Of a stretch of DNA of 64,000 nt, positions 26,028 through 36,934 are shown in pieces. The DNA lies in NCBI RefSeq assembly GCF_019977235.1, contig NZ_AP024646.1:434001-498000 (forward strand), given 5' to 3'. The translations under genes were made by a program, and so were the position numbers. The first letter of the stretch is position 1. Every line of letters begins with the position of its first letter. The stretch comes from Arthrobacter sp. StoSoilB5. GTDB lineage: Bacteria > Actinomycetota > Actinomycetes > Actinomycetales > Micrococcaceae. The notes beneath the pieces are model-generated. The model did not search any database. It worked only from the letters and a program-made list of their open reading frames with translations, and had not been told where the DNA came from.

Positions 26028-27245
26028 CTAAGCCTTCACGTAGCCGTTGGGGTTCAGCACGAACTTCGTTGCCGCCCCGGCGTCGAATTCTGCGTAGCCG
26101 CGCGGAGCGTCCTCGAGCGGGATGGCCTTGGCATTGACTGCCTTGGCGATCTGGACCTTGTCGTGAAGGATGGCCATCATCAGCTGACGGTTGTACTTCA
26201 TGACAGGGCACTGCCCGGTGGTAAACGACAACGACTTTGCCCAGCCGGTGCCCAGGGACAGCGAGAGGGAACCGTGCTTGGCTGCCTCGTCAATTCCACC
26301 CGGATCGCCCGTGACGTAGAGGCCGGGGATGCCAAGCGCGCCGCCAGCGGCGGTGATGTCCATGAGGGAGTTCAGTACAGTGGCAGGGGCTTCGTGCGAA
26401 GCGTCCTTTCCGTGGCCACGGGCCTCGAATCCTACGGCGTCCACGCCGCAATCCACTTCGGGTACGCCCAGGATCTGTTCGATCTGGTCCTTCGGGTTTC
26501 CGTTGGACACGTTGACCGTTTCGCAGCCGAATGAGCGTGCCTGTGCCAGGCGGTCTTCGTTCATGTCGCCCACAATCACGACGGCGGCGCCAAGCAACTG
26601 GGCGCCGACGGCAGCAGCAAGGCCCACTGGACCGGCACCGGCGATGTAAACCGTGGAACCTACGCCCACGCCGGCGGTAACGGCACCGTGGAATCCGGTG
26701 GGGAAGATGTCCGAGAGCATGGTCAGGTCCATGATTTTTTCCAGGGCCTGGTCGCGGTCCGGGAAGCGCAGCAGGTTCCAGTCAGCGTAAGGGACCAGGA
26801 CGTACTCCGCCTGTCCACCTACCCAGCCACCCATGTCCACATAGCCGTAAGCGCTGCCGGGCCGGTCCGGGTTGACGTTGAGGCAAATGCCGGTCTTCTG
26901 TTCCTTGCAGTTCCGGCAGCGGCCACAGGAGATGTTGAACGGCACCGAGACGATGTCGCCCACCTTGATGAATTCGACGTCGGGACCCACCTCCACCACT
27001 TCTCCGGTGATCTCGTGACCGAGGACCAGGTCTTGCGGGGCTGTGGTGCGGCCACGGACCATGTGCTGGTCGGAACCGCAGATGTTGGTTGTTACGGTGC
27101 GGAGGATCACTCCGTGCGGCACCTTCCGTCCCACGTTGGCCGGGTTGACGCCCGGTCCGTCCTTGAGTTCGAACGTCGGGTAGTCGGTGTTGATGATTTC
27201 GACGACACCGGGTTCCTTGTAGGCGACTGCTCTGTTTCCGGACAT
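26028..27245 (-). CDS. fdhA: Glutathione-independent formaldehyde dehydrogenase
   Basis: A 405-residue zinc-dependent medium-chain dehydrogenase of the Pseudomonas putida FDH type (NAD+, no added thiol), oxidising formaldehyde to formate. The catalytic-zinc region TNICGSDQHMVRGR and the structural-zinc cysteines SCGRCRNCKEQKTGIC are intact, as is the nucleotide-binding VYIAGAGPVGLAAAVGAQLLG. The ATG at 27245 follows AAGGAG by five bases. It would detoxify formaldehyde released by betaine demethylation. The 171 bp between it and the preceding gene contain a strongly structured RNA element. Confidence 0.95.
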   Translation of the reverse strand: MSGNRAVAYKEPGVVEIINTDYPTFELKDGPGVNPANVGRKVPHGVILRTVTTNICGSDQHMVRGRTTAPQDLVLGHEITGEVVEVGPDVEFIKVGDIVSVPFNISCGRCRNCKEQKTGICLNVNPDRPGSAYGYVDMGGWVGGQAEYVLVPYADWNLLRFPDRDQALEKIMDLTMLSDIFPTGFHGAVTAGVGVGSTVYIAGAGPVGLAAAVGAQLLGAAVVIVGDMNEDRLAQARSFGCETVNVSNGNPKDQIEQILGVPEVDCGVDAVGFEARGHGKDASHEAPATVLNSLMDITAAGGALGIPGLYVTGDPGGIDEAAKHGSLSLSLGTGWAKSLSFTTGQCPVMKYNRQLMMAILHDKVQIAKAVNAKAIPLEDAPRGYAEFDAGAATKFVLNPNGYVKA

Positions 27246-27286
27246 GGACACTCCTTGGTACATATGGCTGGTGCGGAAAATGAATT

Positions 27287-27375
27287 CTGTCCACTTGCCC
27301 GAGAGCGGTGCTTCGATGAGGAATACCTCCCCAGGTTTCAGGCCACCGAAGCACCAGTCACGGACAAGTGGACAG
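27287..27375 (-). ncRNA. Structured leader RNA of fdhA (candidate cis-regulatory element)
   Basis: On the minus strand, 15 bases at 27375-27361 (CUGUCCACUUGUCCG) pair with 27301-27287 (CGGGCAAGUGGACAG): 14 Watson-Crick pairs and one U-G. The plus-strand version would have a C-A clash at that position, which favours a minus-strand RNA. Inside lies a second perfect 9-bp stem, GGUGCUUCG (27355-27347) with CGAAGCACC (27315-27307), and an apical GAGG-UAUU-CCUC (27329-27318). The element ends about 30 bases before the fdhA ribosome site. No known riboswitch class was recognised. Confidence 0.6.
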
Positions 27376-27386
27376 CTTTCTTTTGA

Positions 27387-27412
27387 GGTTGGGCTGCGCG
27401 TGGAGCCCAACC
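27387..27412 (-). terminator. Stem-loop between the GlcG-like gene and fdhA
   Basis: GGTTGGGCT (27412-27404, minus strand) pairs with AGCCCAACC (27395-27387) around eight bases. It starts four bases past the upstream stop and is followed by TCAAAAG, not a U-run, so partial termination or mRNA processing is as likely as full termination. Confidence 0.55.
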
Positions 27413-27416
27413 CCCA

Positions 27417-27839
27417 TCAGAGCTGGGCTGCGCCCTGAAGCTGTACGGCGGCGCCTGCGGACGCTACCGTGTGGTCGTTCTCCACAGTGCTGCCGCTGAC
27501 GCCGATTGCACCGATCACGGTGCCGTCTTCGGCGCGCAGTGGAAGGCCGCCCGGGAAGGTAATGAGTCCGCCGTTGGAGACCTCGATGTTGTAAAGCGAT
27601 CCACCCGGTTGCGAGAGCTCGCCGATTGCGCCCGTGGGCATGTCAAAGAACCGGGCAGTGCGTGCCTTCTTGACGGATATGTCGATGCTGCCCAGCCAGG
27701 CCCCGTCCATGCGGGTGAAGGCCTTGAGGTTTCCGCCGGCGTCCACCACAGCGATGTTCATTGCGGTCTCGGTTTCACGGGCAGCGTCGCGCGCTGCGGC
27801 AAGTACTGCATCTGCTTGGACTTGGGTGATATCAGACAT
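27417..27839 (-). CDS. Cytoplasmic HbpS/GlcG-family protein
   Basis: A 140-residue single-domain GlcG/HbpS protein without a signal peptide: [57 protein letters not shown], and [21 protein letters not shown]. Members of this family bind haem or small ligands; the function in this setting is unknown. ATG at 27839 follows GGAGA. It is the first gene of the series leading to fdhA, moeA and fdhD, behind a GATATATC-containing control region. A second, secreted family member is at 11433. Confidence 0.85.
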   Translation of the reverse strand: MSDITQVQADAVLAAARDAARETETAMNIAVVDAGGNLKAFTRMDGAWLGSIDISVKKARTARFFDMPTGAIGELSQPGGSLYNIEVSNGGLITFPGGLPLRAEDGTVIGAIGVSGSTVENDHTVASAGAAVQLQGAAQL

Positions 27840-27938
27840 TGTTTCTCCATTGATTGATGTCTTCATGAACTGGCTGGTCTGCATGGGCCGGATGGTCTGG
27901 AGGGGCCTGGCTGGCGAAGAGCCCGAGCACCCCCGGCC

Positions 27939-27973
27939 CTGATATCTTTGCCGCAACGGGAAAGATATATCAG
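27939..27973 (-). promoter_or_regulatory. GATATATCAG-type inverted repeat upstream of the GlcG-like/fdhA operon
   Basis: CTGATATCTTT (27939-27949) and AAAGATATATCAG (27961-27973) face each other, flanking TTGCCGCAA (27948-27956). Related TGATATAT elements lie on both sides of the GntR gene (36009-36019 and 36837-36847), suggesting one regulator for several units of the island. Confidence 0.6.
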
Positions 27974-28012
27974 TCACATACTATGGCACGAATCACACAG
28001 TGTCCAGAGTTT

Positions 28013-30331
28013 TCAGGCCCTCTCCAGACGAACGATGACGGACTTGGACGTCGGCGTCCCACTGGTATCGGCAACCGAGTCCAGCGGCACAAGGACGTTG
28101 GTTTCCGGGTAATAGGCGGCCGCGCAACCCTTGGGCGTGGAGTAGGAGACGATGCGGAAGTGTTCGGCCCGACGCTCGGTTCCTTGGAATTCGGAAACAA
28201 GGTGGACCATCTCACCATCGGCAAAACCCAGTTCGGTAATGTCCGCTTCATTGATGAGGACTACCCGCCGGCCGCCGTGGATGCCGCGGTAGCGATCGTC
28301 CTTGCCGTAGATGGTGGTGTTGTACTGGTCATGCGAACGGAGCGTCTGCAGGACCAGGCGGCCGGGCGGAGTCTTGATGAATTCCAGCTCGTTGCCCGTG
28401 AAGTGCGCCTTGCCGGATGGCGTATCGAACTTCCTGGCATCCCGCGGAGGGTGGGGCAGCACGAAGCCGCCGGGGTGCTGGATCCGCTCCTCGAAGTTCT
28501 CGAAGCCATCGAAGACGGCCTCGATGTGTTTCCGGATCAGCGAGTAGTCATCCCGCATTGCAAGCCACGCCGCATTCGGCGTATTCGGCAAACGGCTGTG
28601 TCCGTCCGTAAAGAGCCGGTAGGCGAGGTTGCAGACGATGGCTACCTCGGAGTGGAGGTAATCGCTTGCGGGTTTGAGGCGGCCCCGCGAGGCGTGGACC
28701 GCGCTCATGGAGTCTTCCACAGTGACCCTCTGGTCTCCCGTCAGCTGGGTGTCTTTCTCGGTCCGTCCCAAAGTAGGCAGAATCAGCGCCCGCCGTCCCG
28801 TGGAAAGGTGCGAGTGGTTGAGTTTGGTGGAGATCTGGACGCTCAGGTTTGTGTTGGCCAGTGCTTGCTCGGTGACCTCCGAGTCAGGGGCGGCGCGAAC
28901 AAAGTTGCCACCCATTCCCATGAAGAAGCGAACCTTCCCGTCCCGCATGGCGCGGATGGCGGCAACGGTGTCGTAGCCATGCTCGCGTGGTGACAGGAAC
29001 CCGAATTCATGGTCCAAGCGGTCGTGGAATTTCTCCGGCATCTTCTCGAAGATGCCCATGGTGCGGTCACCTTGGACGTTCGAGTGTCCGCGCACCGGGC
29101 AAACGCCGGCGCCGGGCTTGCCGATGTTGCCTTGGAGCAGCAGGACGTTGACCACGTCCCGGAGCGTGGGAACCGAATGCTTATGCTGCGTCAGCCCCAT
29201 GGCCCAGCAGACGATCGTGGCATTCGAAGCCAAAAGCCGTTCACCTGTGGCATGGATCTGCTCCAGGGTGAGGCCTGTGGCTTCAACAATGTCCTCCCAC
29301 GCCACCTTTTCGAGGAATCGCAGGTATTCATCGATGCCAACCGTGTGGTCATTGATGAACCCATGGTCGAGCACGGTGTCCAGGCCAGGGGTCTTGCGGC
29401 CCGCGGTTTCAGCCTCAAGGAGATATTTGCCCAGGCCCTGGAAGAGGGCCTGATCGCCGCCGGCGCGGATTTGCAGGAAATCATCCGTCAGCTGCGTGCC
29501 CACCACCATGCCGGATACATGCTGAGGATTTTCAAAGTGCAGGAGTCCGGCTTCGGGAAGGGGATTGACGGACACGATGATCGCACCGTTCTTCTTTGCC
29601 TTCTCCAAGGCGCTGAGCATGCGCGGGTGGTTGGTGCCCGGGTTTTGGCCTGCCACGAAGATCAGCGACGCCGTCTCCAAGTCCGTCAGGCTGACTGAAC
29701 CCTTGCCGATGCCGATGGTTTCCACCAGCGCGGAGCCGGAGGATTCGTGGCACATGTTGGAACAGTCCGGGAGGTTGTTCGTGCCCAGGCCCCGCACCAG
29801 GAGCTGGTAAACGAAGGCTGCCTCGTTCGAGGTACGGCCGGATGTGTAGAAGACAGCTTGATCCGGGTGGTCCATGCCCCGGAGTTCCCCGGCCATGAGG
29901 TCGTAAGCGGCGTCCCACTCAATCGGCTTGTAGTGGGTGGCGCCTTCATCGAGGAACATCGGGTGGGTCAGCCGGCCTTGCTGGCCCAGCCAGTAGTCAT
30001 CTCGGGTCTTCAGGTCAGCGACGGAGTGCTGGGCGAAAAACTCCGGCGTGACCCGGCGTCGGGTGGCTTCCTCGGCAACAGCCTTGGCGCCGTTCTCGCA
30101 AAACTCCGCGGCATTTCGCTTTTCATGCTCGGGCCAGGCGCAGCCCATGCAGTCGAAGCCATCGATCTGGTTCACTGCCAGCAGCGTCTGCACGCTCCGA
30201 ACCGGACCCATTTGTTCCAGCGAAATCTTCAGGGCGTTGGCAACAGCAGGAATGCCGACAGCCTTTGTCTTGGGTTTGGTGACGGTCAGCTTCGACTCGT
30301 CGATGTTTTCACGGGGGGCTTTGGAAGCCAT
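28013..30331 (-). CDS. Formate dehydrogenase-type molybdopterin oxidoreductase (FdhF/YdeP family)
   Basis: A 772-residue molybdopterin enzyme. The N-terminal DCMGCAWPE with Cys61, Cys64 and a later Cys78 suggests an iron-sulfur site. The pair Cys194-His195 in SNMCHESSG aligns with the selenocysteine-histidine pair of E. coli FdhH, so a cysteine-ligated formate dehydrogenase is plausible. The C-terminal dinucleotide domain has NTTIYGKDDRYRGIHGGRRV. No partner electron-transfer subunit is adjacent, so the acceptor is unknown. FdhD and MoeA genes are close by. It would oxidise formate made by PurU or FdhA. Confidence 0.85.
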   Translation of the reverse strand: MASKAPRENIDESKLTVTKPKTKAVGIPAVANALKISLEQMGPVRSVQTLLAVNQIDGFDCMGCAWPEHEKRNAAEFCENGAKAVAEEATRRRVTPEFFAQHSVADLKTRDDYWLGQQGRLTHPMFLDEGATHYKPIEWDAAYDLMAGELRGMDHPDQAVFYTSGRTSNEAAFVYQLLVRGLGTNNLPDCSNMCHESSGSALVETIGIGKGSVSLTDLETASLIFVAGQNPGTNHPRMLSALEKAKKNGAIIVSVNPLPEAGLLHFENPQHVSGMVVGTQLTDDFLQIRAGGDQALFQGLGKYLLEAETAGRKTPGLDTVLDHGFINDHTVGIDEYLRFLEKVAWEDIVEATGLTLEQIHATGERLLASNATIVCWAMGLTQHKHSVPTLRDVVNVLLLQGNIGKPGAGVCPVRGHSNVQGDRTMGIFEKMPEKFHDRLDHEFGFLSPREHGYDTVAAIRAMRDGKVRFFMGMGGNFVRAAPDSEVTEQALANTNLSVQISTKLNHSHLSTGRRALILPTLGRTEKDTQLTGDQRVTVEDSMSAVHASRGRLKPASDYLHSEVAIVCNLAYRLFTDGHSRLPNTPNAAWLAMRDDYSLIRKHIEAVFDGFENFEERIQHPGGFVLPHPPRDARKFDTPSGKAHFTGNELEFIKTPPGRLVLQTLRSHDQYNTTIYGKDDRYRGIHGGRRVVLINEADITELGFADGEMVHLVSEFQGTERRAEHFRIVSYSTPKGCAAAYYPETNVLVPLDSVADTSGTPTSKSVIVRLERA

Positions 30332-30363
30332 GCGATCTTCCCTTCGGATCTGGGTAGGCGGCT

Positions 30364-30884
30364 AAGGTCGTTGAAGCTGTAGACGTGGAAGCCAGCGAAC
30401 AGCGGATGGTCGGCAAGTGCCATGTGAACGTCGCTGATCAGGCCGGAGCTGTCGTAGCGCAGGACGTCGCCGCCACCCAGGAGGGCCTTGGCCATTCCTG
30501 TGCCGCGGGCCAACTTGGCGAGAACTCTTCCGAGAAGGCCTTGACGTCCTCCATGAGCTGGCCGCTCCAGGAATAGGGACCGGCCGGGGTGCTGCGGTCT
30601 CCGGCAATGAGGAAAAGTTCCGAGACGCCCTCGTGGCGCAGTTGCTTCAGGAACAAGTGCAGCTCAGCCTGGCTTGCGATGCTCCGTGCAGCCAAGTGCG
30701 GGACAACGTCGTAGCCGAGCCGGGCGAGTTCAACCGACGCAGCCACAGTCCTGGCCGGACCATGATGCGGCAGGCACGTCACGCTGACCATGCCCGGTGC
30801 TTCGTATGCGAGGGGCAGTTGACGGGCAAGGCCAGCGGATGGGCTTACCTCCAGCCGAACCGGGACGCCGGATTCCGGGTTCAT
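30364..30884 (-). pseudogene. Methylenetetrahydrofolate reductase-like gene, internally deleted and frameshifted
   Basis: The first 110 residues (RLEVSPSAGLARQ, APGMVSVTCLPHHG, VPHLAARSI, LFLIAGD) look like the N-terminal half of a methylene-THF reductase. Near 30515-30510 the frame fails (…AFSEEF then unrelated SPSWPAAQ), while the typical C-terminal segment (ALADHPLFAGFHVYSFNDL) continues in another frame. About 100 central residues are missing, so an internal deletion with net frameshift best explains it. It starts two bases after folD and runs into the fdhF-like start. Loss of reductase would stop methyl-THF formation from this locus. Confidence 0.7.
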
Positions 30885-30886
30885 CG

Positions 30887-31777
30887 CTAGCCAGCGGTTC
30901 CCAAGACCAAGGCAGCTGGATCCAATGCGCCAGCCTGTTTCCGCGCCGCCTCAGCAGTGTGCAGCAGCAACAACGCAGTGGTGACCGAGCCAACCCCGCC
31001 CGGGACCGGTGACAGGGCAGCGGCCACGCCGGTGACGCTGGCTTCGTCAACGTCCCCAACCAGGGAACCGTCGGGCAGTACGTTCGTTCCGACGTCGATC
31101 ACTACCGACGCGGACGAAACGTGGCTGCCGGTCAGCAGCCCGGTGCGCCCGGCGGCAACAACAACGACGTCGGCTGGCTGGGTGTAGCGCCCAAGCTCGC
31201 CTGATTTCGAGTGGCAGATGGTGACCGTGGCGTCCTTTTCGAGCAGGAGCAAGGACAGCGGCTTGCCCACCACGGCGGAACGCCCGACGACGGCTACGTT
31301 CCTTCCCGCAAGCGGAACCTGGAAGTGCTCGAGGAGTTCGACGACGGCGCGTGCGGTAGCCGGAGCGAAGGCGGGTTGCCCCACAGCCAAGCGGCCCAGG
31401 CTGAGTGGGTTGGCGCCGTCGATGTCCTTTTCCGGGGCAATGAGCCCAACCAGTTCGTCCGTTCGAACGCCCGCGGGCAGCGGCGTCTGAAGAATGATGC
31501 CACTGACGGAAGGCTCAGCACTGAGGTCTTTCAATACGGTGGCCAGCACTTGTTCCGTGGCGTCATGCCCCAGATCAAGGATCCGGCAGCCAATACCGGC
31601 GCGTTCTGCGGCGCGCTCTATGGACCGGACATACCAGTGCGTGGCTTCGACGTCGGTTGCTACCACCACAGCGAGGGAGGGGCGCAGTCCTTCGCTTTCA
31701 AGGCGGCGCGCTTCATCCTGCGCCCGTTGCCGGATGAGTGCGGCAAGCCCCTTTCCGGAAAGCACTTCTGTACTCAC
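30887..31777 (-). CDS. folD: FolD-type methylene-THF dehydrogenase with altered active site
   Basis: A 296-residue FolD homologue (5,10-methylene-THF dehydrogenase/methenyl-THF cyclohydrolase). The fold motifs are present: IILQTPLPAGV, PEKDIDGANP, GRSAVVGKPLSLLLL, and SPVPGGVGSVTTALL. However, the catalytic YxxxK motif of FolD reads Tyr49-Val-Arg-Ser-Ile53, so the usual lysine is isoleucine. In human enzyme studies that lysine is needed for cyclohydrolase activity. The preceding gene encodes a different cyclohydrolase-type protein, overlapping by four bases, which may supply that step. Confidence 0.9.
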   Translation of the reverse strand: MSTEVLSGKGLAALIRQRAQDEARRLESEGLRPSLAVVVATDVEATHWYVRSIERAAERAGIGCRILDLGHDATEQVLATVLKDLSAEPSVSGIILQTPLPAGVRTDELVGLIAPEKDIDGANPLSLGRLAVGQPAFAPATARAVVELLEHFQVPLAGRNVAVVGRSAVVGKPLSLLLLEKDATVTICHSKSGELGRYTQPADVVVVAAGRTGLLTGSHVSSASVVIDVGTNVLPDGSLVGDVDEASVTGVAAALSPVPGGVGSVTTALLLLHTAEAARKQAGALDPAALVLGTAG

Positions 31778-32400
31778 GCGAGGATCCTTTCGCGTACGCG
31801 CTTTACAAGGGAATCGGCGGCGAGAACCACCTTTTCCTCGAGGCCGTCCGTCTGTTCGGCCAAGCGGGAGCGGGCAGCGTCATCCTTGATGGCCACTACG
31901 TTGATGTCGATGTTGACCCGGGCAGTGGTGGCGGCAGCGCGGGCGGCATCGGCTGCCGCGGCGACATCGCTGATGACGTTGGGATTTGCCACGTCAAACA
32001 GTTCCGCGGCAAGTTCCACCACCTCACCGGCAAGCTTGATGAGGTGGGCAGGGGTTTGGGCTGCCTGGATCAGCGCGTCCACAATGCCCGCAGCCCGGGC
32101 AGCCTTGAGTTCCTCGGTCCCGGTCGGGAGCTTGTATGAATCAATGACACCTTGGAAAGCGTGCTCGTCAGCGTCCGCGAGGCGCAGTGCTTCAACGATC
32201 AAATGGTCGGCTGCGCTGGTGATCCGGGTGACCAGTGCTTCGTGCTGCGCATACTTTTCGCCGGTGGTGTAGCGGGCCACCATGGCCACCAAGGCGGCGC
32301 CCTGAGCGGCGTGAAGGGCGGCTGCAGCGCCTCCACCCGGGGTGGGCTGGCGGGCAGCGAGCCTGGCGAGGTAGTCGTTGATGGTTTCTGAACTGATCAT
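31774..32400 (-). CDS. Cyclodeaminase/cyclohydrolase-family protein (FTCD C-terminal type)
   Basis: A 208-residue all-helical protein of the formiminotransferase-cyclodeaminase/FchA family, which converts methenyl-THF to formyl-THF or deaminates formimino-THF. The N-terminal ARQPTPGGGAAAALHAAQGAALVAMVARYT is the folate-binding signature, and FDVANPNVISDVAAAADAARAA near residue 135 is conserved. No formiminotransferase gene is adjacent, so the cyclohydrolase role fits best. ATG at 32400; its TGA overlaps folD as ATGA. Confidence 0.88.
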   Translation of the reverse strand: MISSETINDYLARLAARQPTPGGGAAAALHAAQGAALVAMVARYTTGEKYAQHEALVTRITSAADHLIVEALRLADADEHAFQGVIDSYKLPTGTEELKAARAAGIVDALIQAAQTPAHLIKLAGEVVELAAELFDVANPNVISDVAAAADAARAAATTARVNIDINVVAIKDDAARSRLAEQTDGLEEKVVLAADSLVKRVRERILA

Positions 32401-32450
32401 GTGTCTTCCTGGACTGGCTGAAGAAGAAAGGCTGAAGAATACGGGAAAGG

Positions 32451-32494
32451 CAGCGGCCCGGACTCGGTTGCGAGGTTGGGAGTCCGGGCCGCTG
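32451..32494 (-). terminator. Stem-loop after the dimethylglycine oxidase gene
   Basis: CAGCGGCCCGGACTC (32451-32465) pairs perfectly with GAGTCCGGGCCGCTG (32480-32494), loop 14 bases. On the minus strand it lies about 20 bases past the stop and is followed by CCTTTCCCGTATTCTTC. Confidence 0.8.
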
Positions 32495-32516
32495 GCCGTC
32501 TAATGGTTAGGCAGCC

Positions 32517-35973
<3,457 letters not shown>

Positions 35974-35982
35974 GTCGCCTCC

Positions 35983-36019
35983 TTTAGATATATTCTTGGG
36001 TCCTGAACTGATATATTAG
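35983..36019. promoter_or_regulatory. Paired ATATAT elements between purU and the GntR gene
   Basis: TTTAGATATATTC (35983-35995) and TGATATATTAG (36009-36019) lie in the 119-bp divergent region. The second is identical, inverted, to 36837-36847 upstream of pdxS. They overlap AT-rich promoter-like sequence, so the adjacent GntR protein is the likely binder. Confidence 0.6.
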
Positions 36020-36092
36020 GATTGGAATCAGCGTATACTGGTGTCCGAAGCAGGTCAATAGATTTTTCGGTTTTGAAGAAGGGGCTGGCGCT

Positions 36093-36773
36093 GTGGCTTT
36101 TGGAACTCTTGCAAGCATCGGCGATGCCACCCGGAAATCTTTGGCTGACGTCGCCTACGAGCGGCTGCGCGACCGGCTGCTCATGCTGGACATTAAGCCC
36201 GGCGACCTCCTCAACGATGACCAGCTCGCCAAGGAGCTGGAGATCGGACGCACTCCAGTTCGGGAGGCCCTGAAGCGACTGGAGCTGGACCGGCTGGTGA
36301 TTACCTACCCGAGGCGTGGGACGTTCGCCACCCGTGTGGAAGTGACGGACCTCGCTTTTATTTCCGAGATCCGGGCCCAACTGGAACCGCTCGCCGCCGC
36401 GCGTGCGGCGCGGGTTGCTTCGGCGGCCACCAGGGAACACCTGCGGGAAGTAATGCGCGCAGTTGAGAACTTTGATGTCAGCGCCGCGTCGGTGGTTGAA
36501 ACACTGCGCCTTGACGCAAGCGTTCACCAGGGAATCTATGCGGCTGCTGCGAATCCACACCTGGAGGACGTTCTGATTCGCTACGACAACCTGGCCACGC
36601 GTATCTGGTGCATGGTGCTGGACCGCTTGCCGGATCTTGAGCATCACGTGCGCGAGCATTTGGATCTTTTGCGGGCTGTCATCGATGGGAATGAAGAAGA
36701 AGCCGCTGAACTTGCCCGCGTACATGTCAGTGGCTTCGAGCGCGCCGTCCGTGAGGCACTCTTCGCCGCCTAA
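36093..36773 (+). CDS. GntR-family regulator (FCD type)
   Basis: A 226-residue regulator. The winged helix-turn-helix (about residues 18-80) includes [23 protein letters not shown]. The C-terminal all-helical FCD domain keeps the metal-ligand pattern Asp and His in [12 protein letters not shown], then [12 protein letters not shown] and [10 protein letters not shown]. The start is GTG at 36093 with GAAGGGG upstream. Divergent from purU/dmg and upstream of pdxS, it is flanked by TGATATAT elements and is the best candidate regulator of the demethylation genes; the ligand is unknown. Confidence 0.9.
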   Translation: MAFGTLASIGDATRKSLADVAYERLRDRLLMLDIKPGDLLNDDQLAKELEIGRTPVREALKRLELDRLVITYPRRGTFATRVEVTDLAFISEIRAQLEPLAAARAARVASAATREHLREVMRAVENFDVSAASVVETLRLDASVHQGIYAAAANPHLEDVLIRYDNLATRIWCMVLDRLPDLEHHVREHLDLLRAVIDGNEEEAAELARVHVSGFERAVREALFAA

Positions 36774-36836
36774 GGGCAGCATTCACCTTTAGGGCGGTTG
36801 ACTCCGCGCCGGGCCGCCAGCATACTGGACCTCACA

Positions 36837-36859
36837 CTAATATATCACTCGGATATCAG
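36837..36859 (+). promoter_or_regulatory. TGATATAT-type inverted repeat upstream of pdxS
   Basis: CTAATATATCA (36837-36847) is the exact reverse complement of 36009-36019, and a second GATATCAG half-element follows at 36852-36859. It lies about 75-100 bp before the pdxS start. Confidence 0.6.
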
Positions 36860-36934
36860 TGCTTGGCGGCTGGCAAAGCACTCGATCCGGGAGCTGGTGA
36901 TGAAAACGCAGCCCTTCAGTCCTCGGAGTATAAC

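Noticed and set aside
27287..27375. Glycine riboswitch upstream of fdhA
   Set aside because: CTCTCGGGCA on the minus strand recalls the glycine aptamer end, but the matching GGAGAG segment and the conserved GCCGAAGG core are missing, and the stem arrangement differs.
30364..30884. Programmed frameshift in the methylene-THF reductase gene
   Set aside because: No slippery sequence or downstream stem was seen, and about 100 central residues are absent, so frameshifting would not restore a full protein.
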